Assembly: GCA_016868055.1 (NCBI GenBank)
Contig: VGHX01000011.1
Location: forward strand, 1 to 51,540
DNA: 51,540 nucleotides
Origin: Betaproteobacteria bacterium
Lineage (GTDB): Bacteria > Pseudomonadota > Gammaproteobacteria > Burkholderiales > Burkholderiaceae_D
Reading direction: 5' to 3'
In this document: one piece after another, positions 25,390 to 34,270 of the stretch
Layout: each line of letters starts with the position of its first letter
Numbering within the stretch: position 1 is the stretch's first letter
Notes under the pieces: generated by a model
The model's database searches: none
Seen by the model: only the letters and a program-made list of their open reading frames with translations
Told to the model about the DNA's origin: nothing
Translations under genes and position numbers: made by a program

Positions 25390-27330
25390 GTGTCGATTAG
25401 CAATCCAGAGTTTTCACAATCGTCGGTAATGCGACCGGTATCGGTCACCGGACAAGACAACTACCATCACGCGCCCACCTCAGTACTGGTGCTTGCAGCC
25501 GTCGGCGTAGTTTTTGGCGATATTGGTACCAGCCCGCTGTACGCGCTCAAAGAATGCTTTAGCCCCGAGCATGGCATTCCTTACTCGACCGATGCCGTGC
25601 TGGGTATCTTGTCGATGATTTTCTGGGCGCTGCTGATGGTGGTCACGGTCAAGTATGTGATCTTTGTGCTGCGCGCCGACAACGAGGGCGAAGGCGGTGT
25701 TCTGTCACTCATGGCGTTGGCGCTTCGTTCTTCCAAAAGCGATCGCTTGCGGTATCGCTTGCTGCTGATGCTGGGAGCATTAGGAGCGTGCATGCTGCTC
25801 GGCGAATCGGTGATTACCCCGGCGATCTCGGTCCTGTCTGCTGTGGAGGGTCTGGAAGTGGTTAACCCGGGCATGAAGCGGTACATCATTCCGATTACCT
25901 TGGTGATCATCATCGCGCTGTTTACGATCCAGCGTTACGGCACTGCGGCGGTAGGACGTTTGTTTGGGCCCATCATGCTGGTGTGGTTCTCTACCTTGGC
26001 TGCATTTGGTGCGCTCAGCGTGATGCAGAATCCGGCTATTTTGTATGCGGTGAACCCCGCTTATGCAGTTGCTTTCATTGGTGAGCATACGCTGCAAGCG
26101 TATATTGTGATGGGCTCGGTGGTGCTGGTTGTGACAGGGGTCGAAGCGCTGTACCTCGACATGGGTCATTTCGGTCGCCGTCCGGTGCGATTGGCATGGC
26201 TGCTGATTGCGCTGCCATCACTGATGATCAATTATTTTGGTCAAGGCGCGCTGATGCTAGGTGACCCATCTGCAGCCGAAAATCCTTTTTTCAGAATGCT
26301 ACCCGACTGGGCCTTATGGCCCATGATCGGCTTGGCAACCGTCGCCACCGTCATCGCCTCGCAAGCGGTTATCTCTGGCGCATTCTCGCTGGCGAACCAG
26401 GGCATCCTGCTCGGTTTTTTACCCCGCATGCAGATTCTGCATACCTCTGAAACTGAGCGCGGGCAAATTTATATGCCGATGGTGAACTGGTTGCTACTGG
26501 TGCTCGTGATTTTCACGGTGATTCAATTCCGTGAGTCGGGCAATCTCGCAGCAGCCTATGGTATCTCTGTCACCACCACGATGCTGATCACCACCTCTCT
26601 GTTAGCCGTGGTGATGTACAACGAATGGAAAATCAAACCGATACTCGTCGTACTGCTGGTTATCATATTTTTTGTTTTGGACTTTTCCTTTTGGACAGCG
26701 AATCTGATCAAGGTAAAAGATGGTGGCTGGTACCCGATGCTACTAGGCGCGATCTGCTTTTTACTGCTGACAACTTGGTATAAGGGTCGCCGGCTGCTGC
26801 GCGAGCGCGTGGCACAGGAATCTGTGCACCTGCCGGAATTCGTTGAGACATTACTCGCGCACCCGCCGCATAGAGTCGAGGGCACTGCCGTGTTTCTTAC
26901 TGCGCATATTGATTTTGTGCCGGTGGCACTGCTACATAACCTTAAGCACAACCGTGTACTTCATGAGCGAGTCGTATTCCTCAAGCTTTCCATCTGGGAT
27001 ATCCCCTATGTTCGCGACGAAGAGCGGATTAGTATTGTCGAACTCGGCAACAATTGCTACGTGGTTCGTGCGCTGCATGGTTTTAAAGAAACCCCTGATA
27101 TCAACCATGTGCTCGCGCTGCTCGAGCGCAACCACGGGTTAACGCTAGAACTCTCGGACACCTCGTTCTTCCTTGCGCGAGATACTGTCGTGCCGAGTAA
27201 TCTGCCCGGCATGGCACTGTGGCGTGAGCGATTGTTTGCGTGGATGATGCAGAACGCGGCGAAGCCTTCTGACTTCTTCAAAATTCCACCCAATCGGGTG
27301 GTGGAATTAGGGACGAAAATTGAAATATGA
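25390..27330 (+). CDS. kup: Low-affinity potassium transporter Kup
   Basis: This K+/H+ symporter of the KUP/HAK/KT family has about 12 inner-membrane segments and a cytoplasmic C-terminal domain. The family signature [17 protein letters not shown] is near residues 38-54, followed by [33 protein letters not shown] and FGPIMLVWF. The length of 646 aa compares with 622 in E. coli. The start is GTG at 25390, preceded by AAGGACC about 7 bases upstream. It stands alone. A palindromic element follows its stop and precedes the convergent gltL. Confidence 0.95.
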   Translation: MSISNPEFSQSSVMRPVSVTGQDNYHHAPTSVLVLAAVGVVFGDIGTSPLYALKECFSPEHGIPYSTDAVLGILSMIFWALLMVVTVKYVIFVLRADNEGEGGVLSLMALALRSSKSDRLRYRLLLMLGALGACMLLGESVITPAISVLSAVEGLEVVNPGMKRYIIPITLVIIIALFTIQRYGTAAVGRLFGPIMLVWFSTLAAFGALSVMQNPAILYAVNPAYAVAFIGEHTLQAYIVMGSVVLVVTGVEALYLDMGHFGRRPVRLAWLLIALPSLMINYFGQGALMLGDPSAAENPFFRMLPDWALWPMIGLATVATVIASQAVISGAFSLANQGILLGFLPRMQILHTSETERGQIYMPMVNWLLLVLVIFTVIQFRESGNLAAAYGISVTTTMLITTSLLAVVMYNEWKIKPILVVLLVIIFFVLDFSFWTANLIKVKDGGWYPMLLGAICFLLLTTWYKGRRLLRERVAQESVHLPEFVETLLAHPPHRVEGTAVFLTAHIDFVPVALLHNLKHNRVLHERVVFLKLSIWDIPYVRDEERISIVELGNNCYVVRALHGFKETPDINHVLALLERNHGLTLELSDTSFFLARDTVVPSNLPGMALWRERLFAWMMQNAAKPSDFFKIPPNRVVELGTKIEI

Positions 27331-27340
27331 AACAGCTTTT

Positions 27341-27368
27341 CTGGATCCCACCCTGGACCGGGGTCCAG
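27341..27368. repeat. Palindromic element between kup and gltL
   Basis: CTGGATCCC (27341-27349) pairs with GGGGTCCAG (27360-27368), with one G-T pair. An internal CTGGACC/GGTCCAG stem competes. The core CTGGATCCC is shared with the element at the mobA end. It lies 10 bases after kup and between convergent genes, so it may serve as a two-way terminator. Confidence 0.5.
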
Positions 27369-27394
27369 TAAATATCTAAGTACGCGGTACGCTG

Positions 27395-28129
27395 TTAATG
27401 CGCCAATACCTTCGCCAGAAACTCTTGCGCCCTCGGCACTCGAGATGCCGTGTCATCAAAGAACGTGCTGCTGGCACAATCTTCCAGTATCCGCCCCTGA
27501 TCCATGAAGATCACACGATTCGCCACCCGCTTTGCGAATCCCATTTCGTGTGTGACGCACATCATGGTCATGCCCTCGTTGGCTAGCTGCACCATCACCT
27601 CCAGTACCTCGCCGACCATTTCAGGGTCCAGCGCTGAGGTCGGTTCATCGAACAGCATCACCACCGGATCCATCGCCAAAGCCCGTGCAATCGCAACCCG
27701 TTGCTGCTGACCGCCGGATAGTTGCGATGGATGTTTATCGCGCTGTGCTGCAAGGCCGACACGCTCAAGCAGCTTCATGCCACGTGCCTGCGCATCAGAC
27801 AAGGAACGACCGAGCACCTGCACCTGCGCCAACGTGAGGTTTTCCATGACCGACAAATGCGGAAACAACTCAAAGTGCTGGAACACCATGCCCACTTTTG
27901 ATCGCAATGCCGGCAGATCGGTACGCGGATCATGAAGCGCAACCCCATTCACCGTCAGCTCGCCTTGCTGGAAGGCTTCCAACGCGTTGATGGTTTTAAT
28001 CAGCGTTGATTTGCCCGAGCCCGAAGGGCCGCACACTACGACTACCTCGCCTTGGTTGATCTGCAGTGAGCAGTCATCCAGCACCTTGAAGCTGCCATAC
28101 CATTTAGACAGGTGTTTCATCGTGATCAT
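27395..28129 (-). CDS. gltL: Amino-acid ABC transporter ATP-binding protein (GltL/GlnQ type)
   Basis: This cytoplasmic ATPase of a polar amino-acid importer has Walker [10 protein letters not shown] (34-42), Q-loop [11 protein letters not shown] (83-93), signature [15 protein letters not shown] (137-151), and Walker [16 protein letters not shown] (156-170). The length is 244 aa. It is the last gene of the ggt-gltIJKL set. Unlike the tight junctions upstream, it is separated from gltK by 109 bases filled with a 15-bp tandem repeat. Substrate (glutamate/aspartate) is inferred from the order of genes and the ggt neighbour. Confidence 0.93.
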   Translation of the reverse strand: MITMKHLSKWYGSFKVLDDCSLQINQGEVVVVCGPSGSGKSTLIKTINALEAFQQGELTVNGVALHDPRTDLPALRSKVGMVFQHFELFPHLSVMENLTLAQVQVLGRSLSDAQARGMKLLERVGLAAQRDKHPSQLSGGQQQRVAIARALAMDPVVMLFDEPTSALDPEMVGEVLEVMVQLANEGMTMMCVTHEMGFAKRVANRVIFMDQGRILEDCASSTFFDDTASRVPRAQEFLAKVLAH

Positions 28130-28154
28130 GTCAGCTCCCGGCTTTCGGTGGTGG

Positions 28155-28259
28155 CGCTTGTACTTGTGTCGCTTGTGCTTGCGTGGCTTGTGCTTGCATG
28201 GCTTGTGTTTATATGGCGTGTGGTTACATGGCCTGTACTTATGCGGCTTGAGGCTGTGC
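28155..28259. repeat. 15-bp tandem repeat array in the gltK-gltL gap
   Basis: Six to seven 15-bp units run from 28155 (for example GGCTTGTGCTTGCAT at 28185-28199), with the last one overlapping the gltK end. On the minus strand, the frame shifted -1 from gltK stays open through the array (HASTS-type pentapeptides) and ends in a TGA that overlaps the gltL ATG as ATGA. Confidence 0.85.
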
Positions 28260-28919
28260 AGCTGGTCTCGTGAGCAAACGCGCAGCGATTCGCGATAGCG
28301 TTAAGCAAATCACAAAATACACCAGCGCCGCGCCGATATACGCCTCAATCGGGCGCCCTAGAATTTTGCCAGCGACATCAAACCCTTTCAGTAAGTCGTA
28401 GGCACCAATCGCATATACCAGCGACGTATCCTGAAACAGCACAATCACCTGCGTCAACAACACCGGCAACATATTATTCAGCGCTTGCGGCAGTACTACA
28501 CGCCGCATACTCTGCGCATAGCTCAGCCCAAGCGCAGTGCCGGCTTGTAGCTGCCCACGGGGGATCGCCTGAATACCTGAGCGCACAATCTCGCAAAAAA
28601 ATGCTGCCTCGAACGCGATGAAAGTAATCATCGCAGAGACCTCAGCGCCTATCGGTCTACCGACGACAAACGGCACCAGCAAGAAGAACCACAAAATCAC
28701 CATCACCAGCGGTACCGAGCGCATGGTGTTGACATACACAGCTGCAGGCCACATCAGCAGGGGTTTGCCGGAGATACGCATCAGCGCGAGCACTGTACCC
28801 AACAGCACGCCGCCAATCGTCGCAACGACCGTCAGCTGAATGCTGAACCATAAGCCGCCCAGCACATAACGACCTATCAGATCCCAGCTATAAAAAGACA
28901 AGTCCAGCGCCATACTCAC
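28239..28919 (-). CDS. gltK: Amino-acid ABC transporter permease (GltK type)
   Basis: This inner-membrane permease of the HisMQ family has about five TM helices. The binding-protein-dependent transport EAA loop reads [33 protein letters not shown] (quoted in part, about 117-149). The N-terminal segment [24 protein letters not shown] is the first TM. Its 226 aa equal the family norm. The start overlaps the gltJ stop (ATGA). The stop at 28239-28241 lies at the edge of a repeat array that separates it from gltL. Confidence 0.92.
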   Translation of the reverse strand: MSMALDLSFYSWDLIGRYVLGGLWFSIQLTVVATIGGVLLGTVLALMRISGKPLLMWPAAVYVNTMRSVPLVMVILWFFLLVPFVVGRPIGAEVSAMITFIAFEAAFFCEIVRSGIQAIPRGQLQAGTALGLSYAQSMRRVVLPQALNNMLPVLLTQVIVLFQDTSLVYAIGAYDLLKGFDVAGKILGRPIEAYIGAALVYFVICLTLSRIAARLLTRPAAQPQAA

Positions 28920-29680
28920 GCCCCCTGTCTTGCCAGTGCGCCGACACCGGGCACCCGCACGCGCAACTCAATGAACGCCAACACGCGATTCACTGCAAAC
29001 GCCGTCAGCGCGTACAGGACGGTGACCGCGAGATAAATCTCGATGCCACGCGCAGTTTCTTCCTGCGCCTGCATCGCGAACTGCGTCAGCTCGGCCACCG
29101 CCACCACAAACGCGACCGAAGAATTTTTAACAATGCTCATAGCCTCGGAGGTGAGCGCTGGCAGCATGATGCGCAGCGCCACCGGCAAAATCACGCGTCG
29201 ATAAATTTGCGCCTCATGCATGCCCAGGGCAAGCGCAGCATCACGCTGGCCACGCGGCAGGCTTTGTATGCCGGCTCTCACTTGCTCGGCAATACGCGCC
29301 GAGGTAAACAAGCCGAGTGCAATCGATACCAGCAACCATGAGGGCAAACTCTTCAGTGCCGGCAGAAAAAATGGCGCGACGTGATACCAGAGAAATACCT
29401 GCACCAGTAGCGGAATATCGCGGAATAGTTCGACCCATGCAGCAGCCAATCGGCTCGACCATCTGCTTGAAGATGAAGTGGATGGCAACGTGCGCAAGGT
29501 GCCAATCAGTAGCCCAAGCAGCAGCGCAATCAAAAAGCCGAGCAGCGCCACAGTCGCAGTCCAGCCCCATGCCGAGATCAACCACTGCAAGTAGCTGAGC
29601 TCACCGTTCTGGCCAAGGCAACCCGCCAGCTGCGTATTGCCTGTCGTGCTGCGACAAAAAATAGACCATTCCAGGCTCAC
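28916..29680 (-). CDS. gltJ: Amino-acid ABC transporter permease (GltJ type)
   Basis: This second HisMQ-type permease has the EAA loop GIQSLPRGQRDAALALGMHEAQIYRRVILPVALR in the middle. A hydrophilic start (EWSIFCRSTTGNTQLAGCLG) before TM1 is typical of GltJ-like proteins. The length of 254 aa compares with 246 in E. coli. It ends in an ATGA overlap with gltK. Upstream, between it and gltI, three copies of CTTCAG (about 29693-29710) form a short 6-bp tandem repeat in the 41-base gap. Confidence 0.92.
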   Translation of the reverse strand: MSLEWSIFCRSTTGNTQLAGCLGQNGELSYLQWLISAWGWTATVALLGFLIALLLGLLIGTLRTLPSTSSSSRWSSRLAAAWVELFRDIPLLVQVFLWYHVAPFFLPALKSLPSWLLVSIALGLFTSARIAEQVRAGIQSLPRGQRDAALALGMHEAQIYRRVILPVALRIMLPALTSEAMSIVKNSSVAFVVAVAELTQFAMQAQEETARGIEIYLAVTVLYALTAFAVNRVLAFIELRVRVPGVGALARQGA

Positions 29681-29721
29681 GCATTCTGCTCCTTCAGCTT
29701 CAGCTTCAGCATCATTCGTAT

Positions 29722-30618
29722 TCAGTTCGCTGGTTGGTCGGAACGCTTGCGCAAGTTTTCGCGCAGTGCGTCACTCATCGGTAAATTCAGACTACGGCCA
29801 CGCGGTGGTATCGGCGATAAAAACCATTTGGCATAGATGCGCTCGAACTCACCCGAGCGCATTAAGTCGGTAATGACACCATCCACCACCTGCTTGAAGG
29901 CAGGATCGTCTTTGCGCAGCATGCAGGCATACGGCTCCACCTGCGGCGGTGTACCCACCACGTGCCATTGCGCCGGCTGCTTGGCATTCAAAATCTGGCC
30001 GTAGAGCAGAATGTCATCCATCGCAAACGCGACTGCCCTGCCCGCATCAACCAACAGAAATGAATCGGCATGGTCTTTACCGGGCAGCAGCTGCAGATTC
30101 ATGCTGCGCTCAAGATCCATCTTGCGCAGCAGTTTCGTGGTGGTGGTGCCGGTCGTCACCGCCACGGCCTTGCCCTTCAGATCATCAAAGTCTTTAACGC
30201 CCGGGGCTTGTTTCACCAAGAGCCTGGGGCCGGTATAAAAATAGTTGATGGCGAAGGCTACAGTTTTTGCGCGCGCGGCGGTATTACTGGTCGAGCCGCA
30301 TTCCACATCAACAGTGCCGTTAGTAATCAGTGGTATGCGGTTTTGCGAAGTAAGCGCCTGCCAGTTCACTTCAAGATCATGACGCCCCGTAGCGCGCTTC
30401 AACGCAGGAATCAGATGCGTGGTGATGTCTACACCAAACCCTATCGGCTGACGTGGTCCGGCGAGATAGCTGAAGGGTACCGATGACTCGCGATAGCCAA
30501 ATGTGACACGGCCCGTGCTGCTGATTTTTTGTAGCGTATCGGCCAGCGCAATACCACTACATGCCAACGTGCTGGCGAGCATAGCCATCAACAACACCCA
30601 CCAATGTACAAGCCGCAT
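29722..30618 (-). CDS. gltI: Periplasmic amino-acid-binding protein (GltI type)
   Basis: This solute-binding protein for glutamate/aspartate-type ligands is exported to the periplasm. Starting at 30618, MRLVHWWVLLMAMLASTLACSGIALA is a Sec signal peptide with likely cleavage at ALA-DTL. Family blocks are ISSTGRVTFGYRESSVPFSYL, VDVECGSTSNTAARAKTVAFAINYF, LKGKAVAVTTGTTTTKLLR and DDPAFKQVVDGVI. The ATG at 30618 lies one base after the ggt stop, so the two genes are almost certainly coupled; longer frames upstream would run inside ggt. The length is 299 aa. Confidence 0.93.
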   Translation of the reverse strand: MRLVHWWVLLMAMLASTLACSGIALADTLQKISSTGRVTFGYRESSVPFSYLAGPRQPIGFGVDITTHLIPALKRATGRHDLEVNWQALTSQNRIPLITNGTVDVECGSTSNTAARAKTVAFAINYFYTGPRLLVKQAPGVKDFDDLKGKAVAVTTGTTTTKLLRKMDLERSMNLQLLPGKDHADSFLLVDAGRAVAFAMDDILLYGQILNAKQPAQWHVVGTPPQVEPYACMLRKDDPAFKQVVDGVITDLMRSGEFERIYAKWFLSPIPPRGRSLNLPMSDALRENLRKRSDQPAN

Positions 30619-30619
30619 A

Positions 30620-32437
30620 TCAGTCACCCAAGGCAATGCCCTCACGCCGCGGATCAGCGCCGCCAAACAACCCATCGGGCTTTATCATGATTGCGTGCAC
30701 ACCACTGGGCGAAGGCGCGATACTGACGCGATGCCCGCTTTGGCGCAAGGCCTGTTGCAGGCTTTCCAAAGCGCTGCCCTGCTCTAACTCAGTATCGCGA
30801 TTACGACTGCCCATGTTGGGCAAGGTAATCGCTTGCTGAATATCGCGCTGCCAATCTAGCACACCGATCAGTGTCTTTGCCACGTACAAAATAATAGAGC
30901 TACCGCCGGGTGAGCCAATAAGAAGATGAGGCTGATCATCTTCAAGCACGATGATCGGTGCCATCGAGCTACGCGGCCGCTTACGTGGCTCAACCCGATT
31001 CGCTACCGGTTGTCCTCGCGCGTCAGTTGGCGACAAAGAAAAATCCGTCAGCTGATTATTCAGAAAAAACCCACGCACAAAAATCTTGCTACCAAACTCG
31101 GACTCAATCGTGCTGGTCATACTTACCGCATTACCTTGCGCGTCAATCGCGACGAGATGCGTGGTCGATGGCTGATCCATCGCGCCGCTCTCACCACGCT
31201 GCTTCAGTAGTCCAAGCGGGTCACCCGCTTGCGCTACACCCATGGATTGCCGTCCATCGATCAATGCGCCACGCCACAACAGATAACGACTATCCAGCAT
31301 GGCAGCAACCGGCACGTTGATAAAAGCCGGGTCAGCGACATACCGCTCACGATCAGCAAACGCCAAGCGTCCCGCTTCGGCAAAGTAATGCACCGCCTCA
31401 CGCGAGCCCGGCTGCATGGTCGCGATGTCATGCTGCTGCAGCATGCCCAACATCTGCATCACGGCAATCGGCCCGGATGATGGCGGCCCCATACCGCAGA
31501 GTTGATACTGCCGATAGCGGCTGCACACCGGCTCACGCTCGATCGCACGATACTCAGCCAGGTCTTGCGTACTCAGCGCACCGGGCCGCGCGTGCGCACT
31601 CACCGCTTGCACCATGTCGCGCGCGATATCACCGTGATAAAACGCATCAACACCCTCAACAGCGATACGCCGTAGCACTTCAGCCAGCGCAGGATTCTTC
31701 AACACATAGCCAATGGGCGCGGGTTGATCTTGCGGATAAAAATACTCACGCGCCGCAGCTTGCGCAGCGAGATGCTGATTACCTTTAATTTGCGCATTCA
31801 GACGCGGTGATACTGCGAATCCTTCTTCTGCTATACGAATAGCAGGGTGTAGTAGGCGCGACCATGGCAAGCGCCCCTGCCGCTGATGCGCCAGCGCTAA
31901 CGCGCGCAAGACACCGGGCACACCGACTGAAAGACCGCTGTTCACTGCATCCGCAAAACCCAAGGGCTTGCCATCTTTCATGAACAGCTGCGGCGTTACT
32001 GCTGCGGGTGCAGTCTCTCGGCCGTCGATTGTGCTGATGCGGCGCCGCTTGGCGTCATAGCTGACGATAAAGGCACCACCACCCAAGCCCGACGACTGCG
32101 GCTCGACCAGCGCCAGCACCAATTGCATGGCGATCGCTGCATCCACTGCGCTGCCACCGTCGCGCAGCACCTGACGCCCTACCTCACTCGCCAGCGAATT
32201 GGCCGAAGACACCATCCATTTGCGCGCCGTCACCAGTGACTTTTGGGTGCTTGTGGTCGCAGCTTCTGGCGCTGGCTCGGCTGCAGCGGCAATTGCTGAC
32301 GAGGCTAACGAAGTGACCAATAAAGGGGCTAATAAAGAGGCCAACAAAGAGGCTGATCCGGTAGCCAATAACGAGGCCAGCATGGAGGTTGATAACCAGC
32401 CCATAAAAAAAACAGCCCTCGGTAAGCGTAATGACAT
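30620..32437 (-). CDS. ggt: Gamma-glutamyltranspeptidase
   Basis: This self-cleaving periplasmic enzyme hydrolyses or transfers the gamma-glutamyl group of glutathione and related compounds. The cleavage/catalytic site is the first Thr of TTH in DQPSTTHLVAIDAQGNAVS. Other blocks are GGSAVDAAIAMQLVLALVEPQSSGLGGGAF, GLSVGVPGVLRAL, PPSSGPIAVMQML and GSPGGSSI (Gly-rich oxyanion loop). The start is uncertain: 32437 begins a good signal peptide, while an ATG at 32530 would add 31 residues. The leader is unusually long and Leu/Ala/Ser-rich because it contains a 12-bp repeat array (SLLA units). Gene order ggt-gltIJKL implies that glutamate released outside the cytoplasm is taken up by the co-expressed importer. 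Confidence 0.92.
   Translation of the reverse strand: MSLRLPRAVFFMGWLSTSMLASLLATGSASLLASLLAPLLVTSLASSAIAAAAEPAPEAATTSTQKSLVTARKWMVSSANSLASEVGRQVLRDGGSAVDAAIAMQLVLALVEPQSSGLGGGAFIVSYDAKRRRISTIDGRETAPAAVTPQLFMKDGKPLGFADAVNSGLSVGVPGVLRALALAHQRQGRLPWSRLLHPAIRIAEEGFAVSPRLNAQIKGNQHLAAQAAAREYFYPQDQPAPIGYVLKNPALAEVLRRIAVEGVDAFYHGDIARDMVQAVSAHARPGALSTQDLAEYRAIEREPVCSRYRQYQLCGMGPPSSGPIAVMQMLGMLQQHDIATMQPGSREAVHYFAEAGRLAFADRERYVADPAFINVPVAAMLDSRYLLWRGALIDGRQSMGVAQAGDPLGLLKQRGESGAMDQPSTTHLVAIDAQGNAVSMTSTIESEFGSKIFVRGFFLNNQLTDFSLSPTDARGQPVANRVEPRKRPRSSMAPIIVLEDDQPHLLIGSPGGSSIILYVAKTLIGVLDWQRDIQQAITLPNMGSRNRDTELEQGSALESLQQALRQSGHRVSIAPSPSGVHAIMIKPDGLFGGADPRREGIALGD
32304..32399. repeat. 12-bp degenerate tandem repeat in the ggt leader
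   Basis: Eight 12-bp units (such as GCTAATAAAGAG and GCCAACAAAGAG) lie in frame within ggt. They encode repeated SLLA-like tetrapeptides that make up the hydrophobic core of the signal sequence. Confidence 0.75.
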
Positions 32438-32624
32438 GGCAGAAATCAAGGCGGAGGAAAGAAGTGAACGACCATGAATTGGGCCCTGCAAAACGTTCCG
32501 TAGGGCAATATATCCGGTATTATCTTGCATAAAAGAGCACAGCGAGCCGCTATTGCACTTGATTTCGACGCGCTGCTGTCGATTTACATAGGTCTTTATT
32601 GGGTAATCTACTCAGGTATCTCAG

Positions 32625-33587
32625 ATGGCTGAACCAGCCGATAAACCAGCAGAAGGCGCCCCGGCGGAAGCCGTACCCTTAGAACCGGTCGTCAAGAAAA
32701 AGATGATCGAGGCCGGTCACGCCGGCGCGCATGGTGGTGCCTGGAAAATCGCGCTGGCCGACATGATGACCGCCATGATGGCGTTCTTCTTGTTAATGTG
32801 GTTGCTGGGTGCGACTACCGAAGACCAGCGCAAGAGTATCGCTGACTACTTCAAGCCGATGTCGCACAGCATGGCCAGTGTCAGCAAACTGGCAGGCACA
32901 GGCGGCATTATGGGTGGTAACTCGATTACCGACCCCGACGGTATGCCTTACGCCGGTCAGCAAACCAGCCTGTTCGAGCGCGAGACACCGCGCATGGAAG
33001 GCGGCAAGCAAAGCGGCGCCGGCGACTCCAAGGATGAAAAGAATGACATGAATCCGAACGAGCTGTCAGAAGCAGAGAAGCAGCGTATTGCCGCAGAAAA
33101 CGACAAGAAAAACTTCGACAAGCTGGAAAAAGAAGTCAAAGAAAAAATGCAGCAAAACCCCCAGCTCGACAAAATCAAAGACCAAGTCAAATTCATTCGC
33201 GAGAAGGATGGCTTACGTATTGAGGTGATTGATAAAGCCGACTTCTCGATGTTCGGGCTTGGTAATGCGCGAATGGATCCCAAAGCCTTCACACTTATTC
33301 GCGAAGTCGCCAAGTCGGTGGCTGGCATGCCCAACAAGATTGCGATTCGTGGGCACACCGATAGCCTTGCCTATGACGATGGCGTGCGGAGCAACTGGTC
33401 CTTGTCAGGCGATCGTGCCGAGAGCACGCGTCGGATTATGGAAGGCGTCGGTATTCCCGAGAGCCGCTTCGACAAAATCGAAGGTGTGGCGGATACCGCG
33501 CCCTACATACCGAATAATCCGGCTGATCCGCGCAACCGCCGCATCAGCATCACCGTGCAGTTTCAGGGTGGGCCGGGACAGAACTAA
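32625..33587 (+). CDS. motB: MotB-like stator protein (OmpA/MotB family)
   Basis: The 320-aa protein has a short cytoplasmic N-terminus, one TM helix (about 42-62, ALADMMTAMMAFFLLMWLLG) with the proton-carrying Asp46, a plug-like region (RKSIADYFKP), a charged linker with coiled-coil character (about 135-190) and a C-terminal peptidoglycan-binding OmpA domain (IRGHTDSLAYDDG, NWSLSGDRAESTRR, NNPADPRNRRISITV). The motif HGGAWKIALADMMTAMMAFFLLMWLL is MotB-like. In flagellar stators MotB pairs with MotA, but no motA is next to it, which is unusual. It is divergent from ggt and followed at once by a small secreted protein. It could serve a flagellar stator with distant motA or another ion-driven envelope machine. 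Confidence 0.85.
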   Translation: MAEPADKPAEGAPAEAVPLEPVVKKKMIEAGHAGAHGGAWKIALADMMTAMMAFFLLMWLLGATTEDQRKSIADYFKPMSHSMASVSKLAGTGGIMGGNSITDPDGMPYAGQQTSLFERETPRMEGGKQSGAGDSKDEKNDMNPNELSEAEKQRIAAENDKKNFDKLEKEVKEKMQQNPQLDKIKDQVKFIREKDGLRIEVIDKADFSMFGLGNARMDPKAFTLIREVAKSVAGMPNKIAIRGHTDSLAYDDGVRSNWSLSGDRAESTRRIMEGVGIPESRFDKIEGVADTAPYIPNNPADPRNRRISITVQFQGGPGQN

Positions 33588-33599
33588 TTGCTGACCACC

Positions 33600-34211
33600 A
33601 TGCCCAGACTCACGCTTTTGCTGATCTCGCTTTGGCTGGGCAGCGCCCAAGCACAAACCGCCGCCCCAGCCGCCCCGAATTCCACGACGCCGGCCACCCC
33701 GGCGGCCGCTGCACCGAAGGCGGATGGACCGAAGGCCGATGCGCCGAAGGCAGATGCCAAGTCAGAGCCGCCAAAGGCGCAGGCAGAGCAGTCTGACCCT
33801 GCAGCAGCGCCCGCACCGGCTCCGAAGCCCGGCAAAAAAGGTAAGGAAGAACCGCCGCCACCACCGCCAGTCAAGACCGGGCCCCTCAAACCACCCGGCT
33901 GCGCGGTGGCAGAATTCAGAGCGATTGCAATTAACAATCCAGATGAAAAAACGCGCCGCACCAAGGCGATTGCGTGGCTGAAAAAGAAAGCACCGGATTG
34001 CTCGGCCGAGCAGTTGATCGTGATGCGTAACAACCGGGAGCAATGGCTAGGCAGCGCAGACTCTGCAACGATTGCAGCGATGATTGATGGCCTACTCGAG
34101 TCATTTGCCGAGACCAACCGCGAAGTAGCCATACTGCTGTATGGCACGCCACCACCACCGCCGAAGCCGGACGAAAAAGGCGCCGCTAAAAAGGGCGCAG
34201 ATAAAAAGTAA
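33600..34211 (+). CDS. Secreted Pro/Ala-rich protein of unknown function
   Basis: The 203-aa protein begins at the ATG 13 bases after the motB stop, with a short signal peptide (MPRLTLLLISLWLGSAQAQ). A disordered Ala/Pro/Lys region (about 20-95) contains three 15-bp tandem repeats (33714-33758, PKADG/A) and a PPPPPP run. A compact domain of about 90 residues follows (CAVAEFRAIAINNPDEKTRRTKAIAWLKKKAPDC, quoted in part), with two Cys that could pair. A Lys-rich tail ends the protein. I do not recognise the family. Tight linkage to motB suggests a periplasmic partner of the stator-like protein. TTG at 33588 is a less likely start. Confidence 0.72.
   Translation: MPRLTLLLISLWLGSAQAQTAAPAAPNSTTPATPAAAAPKADGPKADAPKADAKSEPPKAQAEQSDPAAAPAPAPKPGKKGKEEPPPPPPVKTGPLKPPGCAVAEFRAIAINNPDEKTRRTKAIAWLKKKAPDCSAEQLIVMRNNREQWLGSADSATIAAMIDGLLESFAETNREVAILLYGTPPPPPKPDEKGAAKKGADKK
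33714..33758. repeat. Three 15-bp tandem repeats
   Basis: CCGAAGGCGGATGGA, CCGAAGGCCGATGCG and CCGAAGGCAGATGCC follow one another in frame and encode PKADG, PKADA, PKADA. Confidence 0.85.
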
Positions 34212-34212
34212 A

Positions 34213-34233
34213 CTGCTCCGAGTTACGGAGCAG
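34213..34233. terminator. Hairpin between convergent genes
   Basis: CTGCTCCG (34213-34220) pairs perfectly with CGGAGCAG (34226-34233), two bases after the stop of the secreted-protein gene and before the end of the convergent ParA gene. No long T-run follows. Confidence 0.55.
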
Positions 34234-34270
34234 CTAGATCACGACGCATCATCGCAAAAACGCTTTGCGA

